The position numbers and the translations under genes are program-made. Below are positions 62,779 through 64,000 of a stretch of DNA of 64,000 nt, piece after piece. The stretch covers positions 4,030,001 through 4,094,000 of the forward strand of contig NZ_CP154840.1 in the NCBI RefSeq assembly GCF_047301505.1, read 5' to 3'. This DNA is from Lysinibacillus_B sp031181585 (GTDB taxonomy: Bacteria; Bacillota; Bacilli; Bacillales_A; Planococcaceae). The notes beneath the pieces are model-generated. The model was given only the letters and a program-made list of their open reading frames with translations. It was not told the origin of the DNA and made no database searches. Numbering within the stretch: position 1 is the stretch's first letter; each line of letters starts with the position of its first letter.

Positions 62779-64000
62779 TTATTTAAAAGCATTTACAATT
62801 GTTTCGAGTTTCATCCCACGAGAGCCTTTTAACAAAATCAGTGTTTCCTCGTTTGCATCACGGCGAATTGCATCAATAATCGGTTCATAGTCTGTTTCTG
62901 TATAAACAAGATGTGACCCGTCAAAAACGGGCTGCAACCGCTCATACAACCATTTCATACGTGGGCCATAGAGACAAACCCGCTCTACAGACTTATCAAT
63001 TTCTTCAGCCATTTGTTCGTGGAAATCCTTTTCATCAGGGCCAAGCTCCAGCATGTCGCCAAGTACCAGCCACTTTTTCGATCTCATCGTTGTGGATTTA
63101 ACAAATTGGATAGCTGCGCGCATTGAAGTAGGGGCAGCATTATATGCATCATTAATAAACAACGGGCCGTCTTCTACCGATACAAGCTGCATGCGCATAT
63201 CCGTTAAGGCAACCTGCTTTAAGGAAGTGCGAATTTGGTCATCTGTTAAGCCTAGTGCTTTCCCCACAAGCATCGCACTTAGTGTATTTTTTACCTGATG
63301 TTCGCCTAGCACTGAAATATCGAATGTTCCCTCAATAATTCCGTTTACAGTAAAACGGCTCCCTATTTCAGTTGTTTCAATCTGTGAAGCAGCGAGGGTA
63401 TTTTCTTTTCCGAAACCAAAAGACATCGTTTCGGTATACGGATCTTCTGCTACCAGCTTACGAAGGAGCGGTTCATCACCATCATAAAACAAGTATCCCT
63501 CTTCTAGAAGGCCTTTTGTAATCTCATATTTCGCTTGAGCAATACCTTCACGAGAACCAAGTTCCTGCATATGCGCCTCACCGATATTCGTGATAATGGC
63601 TAAGTGCGGGCGAGCAATACGTGTCAATAGTTCGATTTCTCCAAACCCGCTCATTCCCATTTCCAGTACCGAAATTTCCGTATCTTCATCAAGCTGCAAA
63701 ATCGTAATTGGCAATCCCAATTGATTATTAAAATTGCCGATTGTCTTCTGTACCTTGAAATATGGCGATAGGGTGCCTGCTAAAATGTCCTTTGTAGAAG
63801 TTTTTCCATTTGATCCTGTAATTCCTATAAAAGTCGCCTTATGTTCGCTTCGATAAGCAATCGCCATCTGTTGGAGAGCAGCTTCCGCATCCTTTACAAA
63901 GATAAGCGGGCGGCCTTGAGGAGGATTGGGTTCATCCTTTAGCCACAGCGAAGCCGCAGCGCCCTTCTCGAATGCCTGCTCAACAAACCGATGTCCATTC
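62779..64000 (-). CDS. murF: UDP-MurNAc-tripeptide--D-Ala-D-Ala ligase MurF (partial, 5' end outside window)
   Basis: The frame stays open to the right window edge (407 visible residues); the first roughly 45-50 residues are missing. The visible part begins GHRFVEQAFEKGAAASLWL, then the ATP loop GITGSNGKTSTKD, IGNFNNQLGLPITIL, EMGMSGFGEIELL and ITNIGEAHMQELGSREGIAQAK. It adds D-Ala-D-Ala to the peptidoglycan precursor in the cytoplasm. An internal ATG at 63867 is not the start, because conserved MurF sequence continues upstream of it. Located beside cshA as in B. subtilis. Confidence 0.95.
   Translation of the reverse strand, partial: NGHRFVEQAFEKGAAASLWLKDEPNPPQGRPLIFVKDAEAALQQMAIAYRSEHKATFIGITGSNGKTSTKDILAGTLSPYFKVQKTIGNFNNQLGLPITILQLDEDTEISVLEMGMSGFGEIELLTRIARPHLAIITNIGEAHMQELGSREGIAQAKYEITKGLLEEGYLFYDGDEPLLRKLVAEDPYTETMSFGFGKENTLAASQIETTEIGSRFTVNGIIEGTFDISVLGEHQVKNTLSAMLVGKALGLTDDQIRTSLKQVALTDMRMQLVSVEDGPLFINDAYNAAPTSMRAAIQFVKSTTMRSKKWLVLGDMLELGPDEKDFHEQMAEEIDKSVERVCLYGPRMKWLYERLQPVFDGSHLVYTETDYEPIIDAIRRDANEETLILLKGSRGMKLETIVNAFK

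Overview
The window is a chromosomal segment of a low-GC, endospore-forming Gram-positive bacterium of the Bacillales, most likely family Caryophanaceae/Planococcaceae (the Lysinibacillus/Solibacillus/Kurthia neighbourhood). This rests on gene order shared with Bacillus subtilis, sporulation genes (SleL/YaaH-like germination hydrolase, YdcC), a CIRCE-controlled groESL, a partner-switching sigB operon, S-box and TPP riboswitches, AGGAGG-type ribosome binding sites, and an S-layer-homology protein. I do not assign a genus. Almost all genes are on the minus strand.

Layout. 1-2.9 kb: membrane-fluidity control, des-desK-desR (desR cut by the window edge). 3-9.2 kb: a PAT/YwnH-like acetyltransferase and the S-box-controlled yitJ-metH methionine operon. 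9.4-20.3 kb: accessory and housekeeping genes (hemY, HemAT aerotaxis sensor, LysR regulator with a Sel1-repeat partner, carboxylesterase, SGNH-SLH surface protein, LysM-GH18 spore hydrolase, CtaG and DUF2243 membrane proteins). 20.7-22.8 kb: an overlapping AAA-ATPase/TOPRIM-like gene pair, the best candidate here for an undescribed defence-type system. 22.9-25.3 kb: DUF2935 protein, a conserved protein often mislabelled acetylglutamate kinase, and repeats. 25.3-38.9 kb: the block equivalent to B. subtilis ydiB-groEL (groESL, CPBP protease, tatAC, rex, ABC-F ydiF, tsaD-rimI-tsaB-tsaE), interrupted by an acyl-CoA ligase/AidB-like dehydrogenase pair and holding a dense DnaA-box cluster between tsaD and ydiF. 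39-47.3 kb: a lipoprotein, a lone tRNA-Asp, TPP-riboswitch-controlled thiW, tandem 5S-tail duplications, a complete 5S-23S-16S operon and eight tRNAs upstream of 16S behind one strong promoter. 47.4-64 kb: the block equivalent to B. subtilis ydbQ-ydcK (sprT, tex, sigB-rsbW-rsbV-rsbU-rsbT, mazF-mazE, alr, ydcC, acpS, rhomboid, ydbT-ydbS, cshA, an added carboxylesterase, and murF cut by the right edge).

How it works together. The rRNA/tRNA operon joins two blocks that are about 100 kb apart in B. subtilis. Stress and folding control is concentrated here: the HrcA/CIRCE groESL, the Rex redox repressor, DesK/DesR membrane thermosensing, and a reduced sigB module lacking rsbR, rsbS and rsbX but keeping a matching sigma-B promoter before rsbV. 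Most genes are ordinary core genes. The unusual material is the ATPase/TOPRIM pair, the DnaA-box cluster, and several intergenic repeat duplications (after HemAT, after groEL and after 5S).
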